Below are positions 1 to 6,971 of a stretch of 17,784 nucleotides of DNA, in pieces (position 1 is the first letter of the stretch; each line of letters begins with the position of its first letter). The DNA is taken from the NCBI GenBank assembly GCA_002315655.1, contig DCHO01000054.1, positions 6,266 to 24,049 of the forward strand, read 5' to 3'. The translations under genes and the position numbers were made by a program. The notes under the pieces are model-generated. The model was given only the letters and a program-made list of their open reading frames with translations. It was not told the DNA's origin and ran no database searches. Source of the stretch: Christensenella sp. UBA1750. Lineage in GTDB: Bacteria > Bacillota > Clostridia > Christensenellales > UBA1750.

Positions 1-653
1 TTGACGGTGCATAAGTCGGCAGGGCTTAAAAAGTGCTTTTTCACGCCGTTCATGGTGTAGGGCAAACGGCAGGGTTGGGCGCATCTGCCCCGGTTGCCGG
101 AACGCCCGCCGATCATGGAGGACAACAGGCATTGCCCGGACACGCCCACGCACAGCGCACCGTGGACGAAAACCTCCACCTCCAGCCCGGTTGCCGCAAT
201 GTTTTTTATGTCCTCCAAAGTACATTCTCTTGCAGGAACCACGCGGGAAACGCCCATCTCCCGGGCTACTTCCGCGCCCTTTGCGTTGAGTATGGTCATT
301 TGCGTACTTGCATGGAGATGCAAAGCGGGAAAATGGGCGCGGAGCATTTGAAGAACCCCTAAATCCTGAACGATTGCGCCGTCAATGCCCGCTTCCATGG
401 CATCCTTGGCCAGCGCATAGACCGCTTCCATCTCCCCATCTTTCACCAGTGTGTTGATGGTCATGTAGAACTTAACGCCGCGTTTGTGGCAATATTCCAA
501 AGCGGTCACAAGCCCTTCCCCGTCAAAGTTGGAAGCATTGGCTCTTGCGCCAAACCCGCGCCCGCCCGCATAGACGGCATCCGCGCCGTTCTGCACCGCC
601 GCAATCATCGCTTCCATGTCTCCCGCAGGAGCGAGCAGTTCAATCTTTCCCAT
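1..653 (-). CDS. Peptidase U32 family protein (RlhA/TrhP-like), 3' end missing
   Basis: Only the first 217 residues are in the window; the gene runs off the left edge. The opening MGKIELLAPAGD and the ADAVYAGG segment (about residues 24-31) are typical U32 starts. The family signature E-x-F-x2-G-[SA]-L-C-x4-G-x-C-x-L-S is intact at residues 160-178, followed by GNRGRCAQPCR (186-196). Cysteines 168, 175, 191 and 195 fit the metal-cluster pattern of this family. Although named peptidases, characterised relatives (RlhA, TrhP, UbiU/UbiV) act in rRNA or tRNA hydroxylation or ubiquinone hydroxylation, and UbiU/UbiV carry Fe-S clusters. An RNA-modifying role is therefore more likely than proteolysis, but the C-terminal part that would separate subfamilies is missing. 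The ATG at 653 is preceded by a GGAGG site, and the gene has its own promoter. Family assignment is firm; the exact reaction is inferred. Confidence 0.93.
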   Translation of the reverse strand, partial: MGKIELLAPAGDMEAMIAAVQNGADAVYAGGRGFGARANASNFDGEGLVTALEYCHKRGVKFYMTINTLVKDGEMEAVYALAKDAMEAGIDGAIVQDLGVLQMLRAHFPALHLHASTQMTILNAKGAEVAREMGVSRVVPARECTLEDIKNIAATGLEVEVFVHGALCVGVSGQCLLSSMIGGRSGNRGRCAQPCRLPYTMNGVKKHFLSPADLCTV

Positions 654-685
654 GTTTCCTCCAAGGCCATACTTTTCTGTATTTT

Positions 686-714
686 ATTATAGCACCAAAA
701 AGAGTTGTAAACAA
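686..714 (-). promoter_or_regulatory. Promoter of the U32-family gene
   Basis: On the minus strand a perfect TATAAT (691-686) lies 17 nt after TTGTTT (714-709), about 33 nt upstream of the U32 start codon. The -35 match is partial (three of six). The -35 lies inside the U-rich tail of the preceding terminator, so the U32 gene appears to restart transcription immediately after the glucokinase unit stops. Seen in sequence; activity is inferred. Confidence 0.65.
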
Positions 715-776
715 CAAAAGCGGAAGAAAGTTCACAGTTTCAACACGAAATGTTGAGAAAGGAAACTTTCTTCCGC
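709..776 (-). terminator. Intrinsic terminator of the HAD-ROK operon
   Basis: A perfect 13-bp inverted repeat (arms 720-732 and 764-776, GCGGAAGAAAGTT and its complement) encloses a second small stem, TCAACA/TGTTGA (740-745 and 751-756). On the minus strand it is followed directly by TTTTGTTGTTT. It lies 20 nt beyond the stop of the glucokinase gene and closes that transcription unit. Confidence 0.88.
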
Positions 777-796
777 CACAGTTCAGGAATTTGGGA

Positions 797-1738
797 TTAC
801 TTGCCCAGCATGGCAGAGCCGATGATGCCGGCATCGTTCTTCAAGGTCGCCAGCTCGATACGGGCATAGGGCAGATCCTTGTAGAAGATGAGCTTCTTGA
901 CTTCTTCGCGCAGGGGCTCCATCAGGTATTCGCCGGCATTGGAAACGCCGCCGCCGATGGCGATCACTTCGGGGTCGATGGAATTGATGATGTTGACAAT
1001 GCCGACTGCGAGATAGTGAATGTACTCCCCGTAAATCTTGCAGGCAATGGGGTCTCCCTTGCGGGAAGCGTCAATGACGCATCTGGCGTCGATCTTCTCT
1101 ACGTCGCCGCCGGCTTCCGCTAAGATGAGGCTTTCGGGATGCCCTTCGATGGCTTCCTTGGCATTGCGGATCAGAGCGGTGGCGGAGGAATACTGTTCCC
1201 AGCAGCCATAAGCGCCGCAGGTGCACTGGCGTCCGTCATACTTAACAGACATATGACCCAGTTCGGAGCCGACGCCGTGAGACCCGGAATAGATCTTGTG
1301 GTTGATGACGATGCCGCCGCCAACTCCGGTGCCTAAGGTCAGGAACACGGAATTGGGCACACCGGCGGATGCACCGGCAACAGACTCGGCCAGAGCCGCA
1401 ACGGTGGCGTCGTTGTCAATGAACACGGGCTTGTTTATGATCTCCTGCATGATCTTGCGCAGGGGAACCATGTGCCACTTGAGGTTCGGGCAGAAAATAA
1501 CCACGCCGTCCGCATTGGCAAGGCCGGGAACGCCAACGCCGATGGCCTTCACATCGTCCACGGAATAGCCCGCATCCTTGATGACTTTCAGGGACAGCGT
1601 GCCCATGTCACGGATCACGGGTTCAGGACCGCGTTCCAGCAGGGTGGGGACGGAATCCTTGTGCAGGATCTTGCCCTCTTCGGAAACCAGACCGACGGCA
1701 ATATTGGTACCGCCCAAGTCAACACCGATATAAACCAT
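797..1738 (-). CDS. glcK: ROK-family glucokinase
   Basis: A 313-residue sugar kinase of the ROK family, expected to phosphorylate glucose at C6 with ATP in the cytoplasm. The N-terminal phosphate-binding motif DLGGTNIAVG is at residues 7-16, the catalytic base is Asp110 in FIDNDATVA, and a second ATP-binding loop LTLGTGVGGG spans 133-142. The substrate and zinc motif GSELGH (157-162) is followed by CTCGAYGCWE (172-181), giving the usual His162/Cys172/Cys174/Cys179 zinc site. No N-terminal helix-turn-helix is present, so this is the kinase type and not an NagC/XylR-type repressor. The ATG at 1738 has an AGGAGG site 7-8 nt upstream. It follows the HAD phosphatase gene by 42 nt and ends at the terminator at 709-776. 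Glucose as substrate is inferred from resemblance to the glucokinase branch; another hexose is possible. Confidence 0.9.
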   Translation of the reverse strand: MVYIGVDLGGTNIAVGLVSEEGKILHKDSVPTLLERGPEPVIRDMGTLSLKVIKDAGYSVDDVKAIGVGVPGLANADGVVIFCPNLKWHMVPLRKIMQEIINKPVFIDNDATVAALAESVAGASAGVPNSVFLTLGTGVGGGIVINHKIYSGSHGVGSELGHMSVKYDGRQCTCGAYGCWEQYSSATALIRNAKEAIEGHPESLILAEAGGDVEKIDARCVIDASRKGDPIACKIYGEYIHYLAVGIVNIINSIDPEVIAIGGGVSNAGEYLMEPLREEVKKLIFYKDLPYARIELATLKNDAGIIGSAMLGK

Positions 1739-1780
1739 AAATGTATCCTCCTGTATGTATGTTAATCTGAATTGGATAAC

Positions 1781-2575
1781 TTAAAGAATATACTTTTCGA
1801 TCACGTCTGCCACGCCTTCTTCGTCGTTGGTGCCGCACACGATGGTGGCGTGGGCTTTGACCTCGTCCCTTGCATTGCCCACCACGACCCGATAACCTGC
1901 CATGTCGATCATCGACAGATCGTTGTCGGAATCGCCGCAGCACATGATCTCATCGGGCGTTATACCATGTTCCTTGGCAATGCGAAGAACGGAGGAACCC
2001 TTGTTGCAGCCCTTGGCAGTGATCTCGTAATAGAAGGGCTTGGACATGAACAGACTGACCCGATCGGCAAAGGCTTTATCCGCGCAAGCTTTCAGACGCG
2101 CCATCTCCTCCAAATCGGTCTCGATGAAGATCATTTTGTACGGGTCTTCCTGTATGTTTTCGGAAACCGGACCTATAGCCTGTCCCCAGTGACCGCCGTA
2201 ATAATGATAGAGTTCAGTTTCTTTAGTGACCTTTTCATAGTAAAAATCATCCGCTGAATAGCCCTGAATGTACCAGTTATGCTCCTCAGCGAACTTGGCT
2301 ATTTCTTTGGCTGTGCCCAAAGGGATACGCTGCTCGAAGATGACCTCATGCTGCCTCCCCACCACCTGACTTCCGTTGGTGGTGACGACTGCGTCCACGG
2401 TGTTTATCTGCTCTACATATTTCCACAACGTCTGTGCGCCGCGCCCGGAGGCCGGGACAATGAGCACGCCTTTGTCGTGCGCCGCCCGCAGTGCCTTTAC
2501 CGTTCTTTCGCCTATGGTCAGATCGCTTTTGAGAAGCGTATCGTCCAGATCAAATGCCAGCAGTTTGACAGCCAT
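1781..2575 (-). CDS. Cof-type HAD-IIB family hydrolase
   Basis: A 264-residue phosphatase of the haloacid dehalogenase superfamily, Cof/YidA-like subfamily IIB, which hydrolyses sugar phosphates or related small phosphate esters. All four catalytic motifs are visible: motif I FDLDDTLL with nucleophile Asp9 and acid/base Asp11, motif II Ser43 in PASGRG, motif III Lys192 in NKGSS, and motif IV GDSDND (214-219) for magnesium. The alpha/beta IIB cap lies between motifs II and III (about residues 80-185). It is the first gene of a two-gene operon with the glucokinase, led by the promoter at 2604-2632 and a GGAG site before ATG 2575. Pairing with a hexose kinase suggests sugar phosphate balance, but substrates of this subfamily cannot be read from sequence. 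Confidence 0.92.
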   Translation of the reverse strand: MAVKLLAFDLDDTLLKSDLTIGERTVKALRAAHDKGVLIVPASGRGAQTLWKYVEQINTVDAVVTTNGSQVVGRQHEVIFEQRIPLGTAKEIAKFAEEHNWYIQGYSADDFYYEKVTKETELYHYYGGHWGQAIGPVSENIQEDPYKMIFIETDLEEMARLKACADKAFADRVSLFMSKPFYYEITAKGCNKGSSVLRIAKEHGITPDEIMCCGDSDNDLSMIDMAGYRVVVGNARDEVKAHATIVCGTNDEEGVADVIEKYIL

Positions 2576-2603
2576 GTTCCGTCTCCTTCAAGGTTATATA
2601 AAT

Positions 2604-2632
2604 ATTATACTTGTTTTGTGCCATAAACACAA
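2604..2632 (-). promoter_or_regulatory. Promoter of the HAD-ROK operon
   Basis: On the minus strand TTGTGT (2632-2627) and a perfect TATAAT (2609-2604) are separated by exactly 17 nt, about 28 nt before the HAD start codon. The leader is short and shows no riboswitch-like structure. Confidence 0.72.
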
Positions 2633-2688
2633 GTACATAAAATGGGATTTGTGTATGCAAAGAGAAAACATTTTTTCCAAAAATGCTC

Positions 2689-2717
2689 TTGACAAAGACA
2701 TAAGGTTAGTGTATGCT
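2689..2717 (+). promoter_or_regulatory. Promoter of the ZIP transporter with overlapping inverted repeat
   Basis: A consensus TTGACA (2689-2694) lies 17 nt before TATGCT (2712-2717). The inverted repeat GTTAG-N6-CTAAC (2705-2720) covers the -10 element, which is a position from which a bound repressor would block RNA polymerase. The half-site sequence recalls those of DtxR-type metal regulators, but the spacing differs, so the regulator is a guess. Confidence 0.72.
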
Positions 2718-2744
2718 AACTACGAAATCACGGAAATAAAAGCG

Positions 2745-2758
2745 AAAGGTGTACCTTT
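2745..2758 (+). promoter_or_regulatory. Palindrome overlapping the ribosome binding site of the ZIP gene
   Basis: AAAGGT-GT-ACCTTT is a 6-bp-arm inverted repeat that contains the only ribosome binding site candidate (AAAGGTG) and ends one base before the ATG at 2759. Its two-base centre is too short for a normal RNA hairpin loop. It could be a DNA operator or chance. Confidence 0.4.
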
Positions 2759-3619
2759 ATGAGCGTATTTGTATGGGTAATCGCAATCACTGCCTTTGCC
2801 GGAATTGTCATGACTGGGTTTGGCGGTCTTTTGGGGGCGGTGCTGGAGCGCAATTCCACAAAAATCGTCAGTCTGCTCCTTGCTTTTGCCGGCGGGATCA
2901 TGCTGGCTGTCGTCTGCTTTGAATTGATCCCGGATGCTTTTTTTCCGCACGGAGCAACGGAGGAAATGCCGCTTGCGCTGGTTCTTGCCGGTGTGGTTGT
3001 CGGATTCGGGCTCATCTGGCTGCTCAACTACATCATTGACAAAAACACAAACCCCGAGGTCAAGCACATTGATGCCAAGCATCCGCATACCGCCGATGAT
3101 CTGAATGAGCTGATCCACGCCGACCATTACAGCGTACACGCGCAGAAGAAATCCCATGGAAACCACGATCTGTTTATGGCGGGAATCGTGATGGCGTGCG
3201 CCATTGCCCTGCACAATATGCCAGAAGGCATGGTCATCGGCGCGTCCTATGCGGGAGATGCCGGAGAGATCACCACCGGCGCGGGCTTCCTTATTGCCAT
3301 GGTCATCGGTCTGCACAATATTCCGGAAGGAATGTCCGTCTCCGTCCCGCTTATTTCCGGCGGGATGAAAAAATGGAAGGCCGTCGGCGTGGCGGCGCTC
3401 TCCGGCGCACCCACCGTTTTAGGTTCCATGATCGGCTATTCTATCGGTATGCTCAGTCCCGTCTGGCTTTCCTTCTCCATGAGCTTTGCGGGCGGCGCCA
3501 TGCTTTACGTTGTGTTCAGCGAGCTGCTGCCGGAGTCATTCCTCATGTGGAAATCCAAAGCCCCGGGCGCACTGACCCTGATCGGCACATTGGTGGGCAT
3601 CGTACTGGTTTATGTCTGA
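2759..3619 (+). CDS. ZIP-family divalent metal transporter
   Basis: A 286-residue inner membrane protein of the ZIP (ZupT-like) family, which imports zinc and often iron or manganese. About eight hydrophobic segments can be seen. The two metal-binding signatures are intact: HNMPEG (152-157) in TM4 and HNIPEG (186-191) in TM5, both inside long hydrophobic helices. The loop between TM3 and TM4 (about residues 98-137) is variable in the family and here carries eight histidines (from His103 to His136) plus many Asp residues, likely a metal-sensing or collecting loop. The gene is transcribed alone between a strong promoter and a terminator, divergent from the HAD-ROK operon. Control by a metal-responsive repressor is suggested by the palindrome on its -10. 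The preferred metal cannot be decided from sequence. Confidence 0.93.
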   Translation: MSVFVWVIAITAFAGIVMTGFGGLLGAVLERNSTKIVSLLLAFAGGIMLAVVCFELIPDAFFPHGATEEMPLALVLAGVVVGFGLIWLLNYIIDKNTNPEVKHIDAKHPHTADDLNELIHADHYSVHAQKKSHGNHDLFMAGIVMACAIALHNMPEGMVIGASYAGDAGEITTGAGFLIAMVIGLHNIPEGMSVSVPLISGGMKKWKAVGVAALSGAPTVLGSMIGYSIGMLSPVWLSFSMSFAGGAMLYVVFSELLPESFLMWKSKAPGALTLIGTLVGIVLVYV

Positions 3620-3633
3620 CAACCTGAATTTTT

Positions 3634-3669
3634 AGCGGTGGCAGGAAGATCTCCTGTCACCGCTTTTTG
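3634..3669 (+). terminator. Intrinsic terminator of the ZIP gene
   Basis: A 13-bp stem with one G-U pair (3634-3646 with 3652-3664) and a 5-nt loop is followed by TTTTT on the plus strand, 14 nt after the ZIP stop codon. On the minus strand the stem is followed by AAAAATTC, not a T run, so it should not stop the converging uvrC operon efficiently. Confidence 0.88.
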
Positions 3670-3688
3670 CATATCACAAATCAGATTT

Positions 3689-3852
3689 CTATGTCAGCAT
3701 TTTTACCGAAAAGGCTTCCCTTGCATAGAAATTCTGCCCTTTGTCGTTCCCCGGAAAGACCTCCGTGCGGATAAAATCCGCGCCGTGTTTTTTCCGTATT
3801 CCCGGAAAGCCTCCGTGAGCAGCCTTCCGATCCCTTGGGAGCGGTATATCAT
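3689..3852 (-). pseudogene. GNAT acetyltransferase remnant, 5'-truncated and frameshifted
   Basis: An ATG at 3852 overlaps the uvrC stop as ATGA and opens a frame with the acetyl-CoA binding motif of GNAT enzymes, RSQGIGRLL (residues 4-12). That frame derails at a run of six A residues (3793-3788 on the minus strand). The neighbouring frame then continues with a convincing GNAT C-terminal end, with EVFPGN and NFYAREAF, stopping at 3689. One extra A in the run would restore a single 54-residue reading: motif A, an amphipathic helix, a strand and the motif B region. The N-terminal half of a normal GNAT (about 150 residues) is absent, and the complete uvrC lies where it should be. I therefore read this as a decayed gene; a sequencing error could explain the frameshift but not the missing 5' half. 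A functional short peptide is less likely. Confidence 0.72.
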
Positions 3853-5726
3853 TTTCCCTCTCCGTTCTGATGAAAGAAGGCATAGACCGCCTCTGCGGAG
3901 GGCGTGTTCATGCCGGGCACGGCTTTGAGGTCGTCCAGCGTTGCCGCTTTCATCAGTTCCAAATTGTCAAAATGCGTCAGCAGCGCACGCCTTCTCGTCG
4001 CACCGATGCCGGGAACTTCCTCCAATCGGCTGGCGACGGAGCGTTTTCCGCGTAGTCCCCTGTGGTGGGTGATGGCAAAACGGTGCGCCTCATCACGAAC
4101 GCGCTGGATGAGCCGCAGAGCCTCGCTGTGCTCGTCCAAACGGATGGGGTCGTCCCTGCCCGGCAGATAGATTTCCTCCAAGCGCTTGGCCAAGCCGAAC
4201 ATGGCGGGGTATTGCTCCATCGGCACGGCATGGATGGCCTCCTGTGCAAAGCGCAGCTGCTCGGGGCCGCCGTCGATGAGAACAAGATCGGGCAGGTCAG
4301 CAAAACCATCCGGCTTCACACCCTTTTCAAGCGCCTCTAAGCGTTCTCTCTCGCCTCGCGTGAATCTGCGCCCGATGACCTCCGCCATGGAGGCAAAGTC
4401 GTTGGCACCCACAACGGTTTTTATGCGGTAGTGGCGGTACTGGTTCCTTGCGGGCTGCCCGTCAATGGCCACCACCATGGAGGCCACGGAGTTTGTGCCT
4501 TGGGTGTTGGATATATCGAAGCCCTCGATGCGGCGGGGTGTGAAATCAAGCCCCAGCGCGTCCGCGAGCTCCTTGCACGCGCCAACGGTTCTGGCCTTCT
4601 GCCGCACGAACTGTTCCTTGCGCTTGGAGGCAATGTCCAGCGCGTTCTTCCGCGCCATTTCCGCCATGCGCTTCTTCTCGCCGCGCTGAGGCACGGTGAT
4701 GTGCACTTTCGTTCCCTTCTTTTCGGAGAGCAGCTTTTCCACCACCTCCGCATCCTCCAAGGGGTCGCTGATGATGATTTCCCCAGGGATGTAGTCTGCG
4801 CGGTCATAGTATTGCAGCAGGAACATTTCCATGCTCTCGCTCTCCTGTGCTTCCGCCCGCTGCATGATGAACTGATCGGAGCCTAAAATTTTTCCGTCCC
4901 GCATATAGAGCACGGCAATCACGGCGTCCACGCCGTCGGTGGCCACGGACAACACATCGGAATCCCCACCCTTGACCGCCAGTGCCTTCTGCTTTTGCAG
5001 CACCTGTTCCATGGCAATGATACGGTCGCGGTACATGGCGGCCTGCTCATATTCCATTTTTGCGGAGGCTTCCATCATCTTTTTCTTTGTATTTTCCACT
5101 ACATCGTCATGCTTTCCGGAGAGGAACAAGATGATTTCATCAAGCATCTGCGAATATTGCCCCGGCAGCACGTTTCCCGTACAGGGCGCAAGGCACAGCC
5201 CCATCTGGTGCCGAAGGCACGGCCTGTGTCTGCCGCCAACACCTTTGCCAAAGGAAAACTCATGGCTGCAGATGCGAAGCGGAAAAGAATTGTGCAACAC
5301 TTCCAGCACATCCCTGACTACCGTTGCGCCGATGTAGGGGCCGAAATATTTCGCGCCGTCCTTCTCCATGCGCCGCACCAATTCGACCTTAGGATATTCC
5401 TGCTTCATGTCGATGCGGATGTATGGGTACTGTTTATCGTCCTTGAGCAGAATGTTGTAGTACGGACGGTACTTTTTGATGAGGTTACATTCCAGAATCA
5501 GTGCTTCCAGCTCGTTGTCGCACAGGATGATGTCAAAATCCTCGATGTTGGCGACCATGGCCTCCACCTTGGGCGTGTGATCCTTGGAATAGTGGAAATA
5601 CTGCCGCACCCGGTTTTTTAGGTTCACGGCCTTTCCCACATAGATGATTTCCCCGGCCTTTTTCATCTGATAGATGCCCGGGCTTTCGGGAAGCTGGGAG
5701 ATCTTAAATTCAAGCGTTGGATTCAT
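3849..5726 (-). CDS. uvrC: Excinuclease ABC subunit C
   Basis: A full-length 625-residue UvrC, the nuclease that makes the 3' and 5' cuts around a bulky DNA lesion after UvrA and UvrB have marked it. The GIY-YIG domain (about 10-95) has GIY at 17-19 and YVG at 29-31. Four cysteines (153, 170, 178, 182) match the Fe-S cluster pattern described for UvrC. The UVR motif that binds UvrB spans about 205-240. The RNase H-like domain carries the catalytic triad Asp404 (FDISNTQG), Asp485 (LIDGG) and a His at 554/555. Two helix-hairpin-helix motifs (about 568-620) close the protein. The ATG at 5726 follows an AGGAG site and lies 12 nt after the DUF4129-type gene, so it is transcribed with the envelope operon. 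Its stop overlaps the acetyltransferase remnant. uvrA and uvrB are not in the window. Confidence 0.97.
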   Translation of the reverse strand: MNPTLEFKISQLPESPGIYQMKKAGEIIYVGKAVNLKNRVRQYFHYSKDHTPKVEAMVANIEDFDIILCDNELEALILECNLIKKYRPYYNILLKDDKQYPYIRIDMKQEYPKVELVRRMEKDGAKYFGPYIGATVVRDVLEVLHNSFPLRICSHEFSFGKGVGGRHRPCLRHQMGLCLAPCTGNVLPGQYSQMLDEIILFLSGKHDDVVENTKKKMMEASAKMEYEQAAMYRDRIIAMEQVLQKQKALAVKGGDSDVLSVATDGVDAVIAVLYMRDGKILGSDQFIMQRAEAQESESMEMFLLQYYDRADYIPGEIIISDPLEDAEVVEKLLSEKKGTKVHITVPQRGEKKRMAEMARKNALDIASKRKEQFVRQKARTVGACKELADALGLDFTPRRIEGFDISNTQGTNSVASMVVAIDGQPARNQYRHYRIKTVVGANDFASMAEVIGRRFTRGERERLEALEKGVKPDGFADLPDLVLIDGGPEQLRFAQEAIHAVPMEQYPAMFGLAKRLEEIYLPGRDDPIRLDEHSEALRLIQRVRDEAHRFAITHHRGLRGKRSVASRLEEVPGIGATRRRALLTHFDNLELMKAATLDDLKAVPGMNTPSAEAVYAFFHQNGEGK

Positions 5727-5738
5727 GGAAATCTCCTG

Positions 5739-6971
5739 CTAAGATTTGAGATATTCGCGGTATTTTACAGCCTCGGTTTCGGAAATGCCATGTTCGGAAT
5801 ACCGCGCTCTGTCATAAAGTGCGCCAAATTCCTTGTCTTTTTCAAGCCTTCTGCAAAGCTCCTCCGGGGTCATGCTCTGCGCCTCTTTTGTGACCTTTTC
5901 GCCTTCACTTAATATCCTTTGATACAGATAGCGCACCTTCTCCCTTGGATTCAGGGCGGAAAAACGCACAGGCGCGGTAAAGACCTTTCTGATGCGCTTG
6001 GCGACTTCCTCCCGGAACATTTTGCCCAAGGAGGCGGAGGAAATCATCTGTTCGCTTTCCTCGGTGTATTCGTCAAACTCACCGTTGTCCCTGGCAAACA
6101 TGGCCTTGATTTTTGCCCAGATCGCAACAAACATCTTATAGAGTGCCCATAAGAAAAAGGCGGCAATCGCCAGCAGACCTGCAATGGTCAGAGCATAGAG
6201 AAATATATTGCCCGCGACTTCCAGCCAGTGCGGCAGGGTCGCTGCTTCCCCTCCCACGACCTCCGACAGATCGCCCGTTATCTCCCCGCCGGAGCTGTTC
6301 TGCTGTGCGGTTTGGCCTCTGTTTCCGAAGATAGAATACAGGAAGAAGATCACCCACTTAATCGCCGCACCGATGGCGCGGGAAATGGGCGTAATGAAAG
6401 CAAGAACCGACAGAAGAATGATAAAGACAAGCGTTAAGGTCTGATTGCCCTGCATAACGCGCTTTTGCTGGCTGCCCGTGTTCTGCCGAACCGAGCTGCG
6501 GTTGACGAGCAGCAGGGAAACGCACAGGAACCCGTATGCGGTGTAGCCGATGGCGGGCATGATCGGATTGAGCACGCTTAGGAAGGCGACAAAATACATA
6601 ATCGCCGCAATGGTTAGCCCCGCCGCAAGAATGCGCGTGTCTACGAGCCGCGTATTCTCATCGCCCCAGTTGTTAAAGCTGCCCACGGTAAGCCCTGCGG
6701 TGGCTAAAATTGCCATGACGATGTTCCAAAGGCCGTAGGGCATCAGAAGGACATTGATGAGAATATTTGCCGCGGTCAGCGCGATAAAGTACAGGAGCTT
6801 GCGGGGTGACAGATAGGCGGACAGAACGTAGCCCGCCGCACAGTACACGCTTATAAACAGGATGGAGGGAAACAGCACGACCTGTGCCTTTGCCGCAATG
6901 ACATACAGGATGGGAAGAGGCACAACGGACAGATACAGTCCTTTCAAAAGGACGTAATACAGCTTCTTCAT
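5739..6971 (-). CDS. Multi-pass membrane protein with C-terminal DUF4129-like domain
   Basis: A 410-residue protein with about six closely spaced hydrophobic helices in residues 8-155, further ones near 178-212 and a last pair or long helix at about 252-288. A charged cytoplasmic linker follows. The final 65-70 residues (about 343-410, with PREKVRYLYQRIL and the Arg-rich helix ending in YREYL) look like the DUF4129 domain found at the C terminus of TgpA-type transglutaminase-like membrane proteins. In the usual MoxR-DUF58 cluster the third gene has a transglutaminase core between the helices and this tail. Here no such Cys-His-Asp core is visible; a short Gly/Ser-rich extracytoplasmic stretch (about 215-250) lies in that place. 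It starts by ATGA overlap with the DUF58 gene and precedes uvrC by 12 nt. Function unknown; presumably a partner of the MoxR/DUF58 pair. Confidence 0.82.
   Translation of the reverse strand: MKKLYYVLLKGLYLSVVPLPILYVIAAKAQVVLFPSILFISVYCAAGYVLSAYLSPRKLLYFIALTAANILINVLLMPYGLWNIVMAILATAGLTVGSFNNWGDENTRLVDTRILAAGLTIAAIMYFVAFLSVLNPIMPAIGYTAYGFLCVSLLLVNRSSVRQNTGSQQKRVMQGNQTLTLVFIILLSVLAFITPISRAIGAAIKWVIFFLYSIFGNRGQTAQQNSSGGEITGDLSEVVGGEAATLPHWLEVAGNIFLYALTIAGLLAIAAFFLWALYKMFVAIWAKIKAMFARDNGEFDEYTEESEQMISSASLGKMFREEVAKRIRKVFTAPVRFSALNPREKVRYLYQRILSEGEKVTKEAQSMTPEELCRRLEKDKEFGALYDRARYSEHGISETEAVKYREYLKS

Noticed and set aside
3634..3664. Hairpin after the ZIP gene as a two-way terminator
   Set aside because: The minus-strand side is followed by A residues and not by a T run, so only the plus-strand function is supported.
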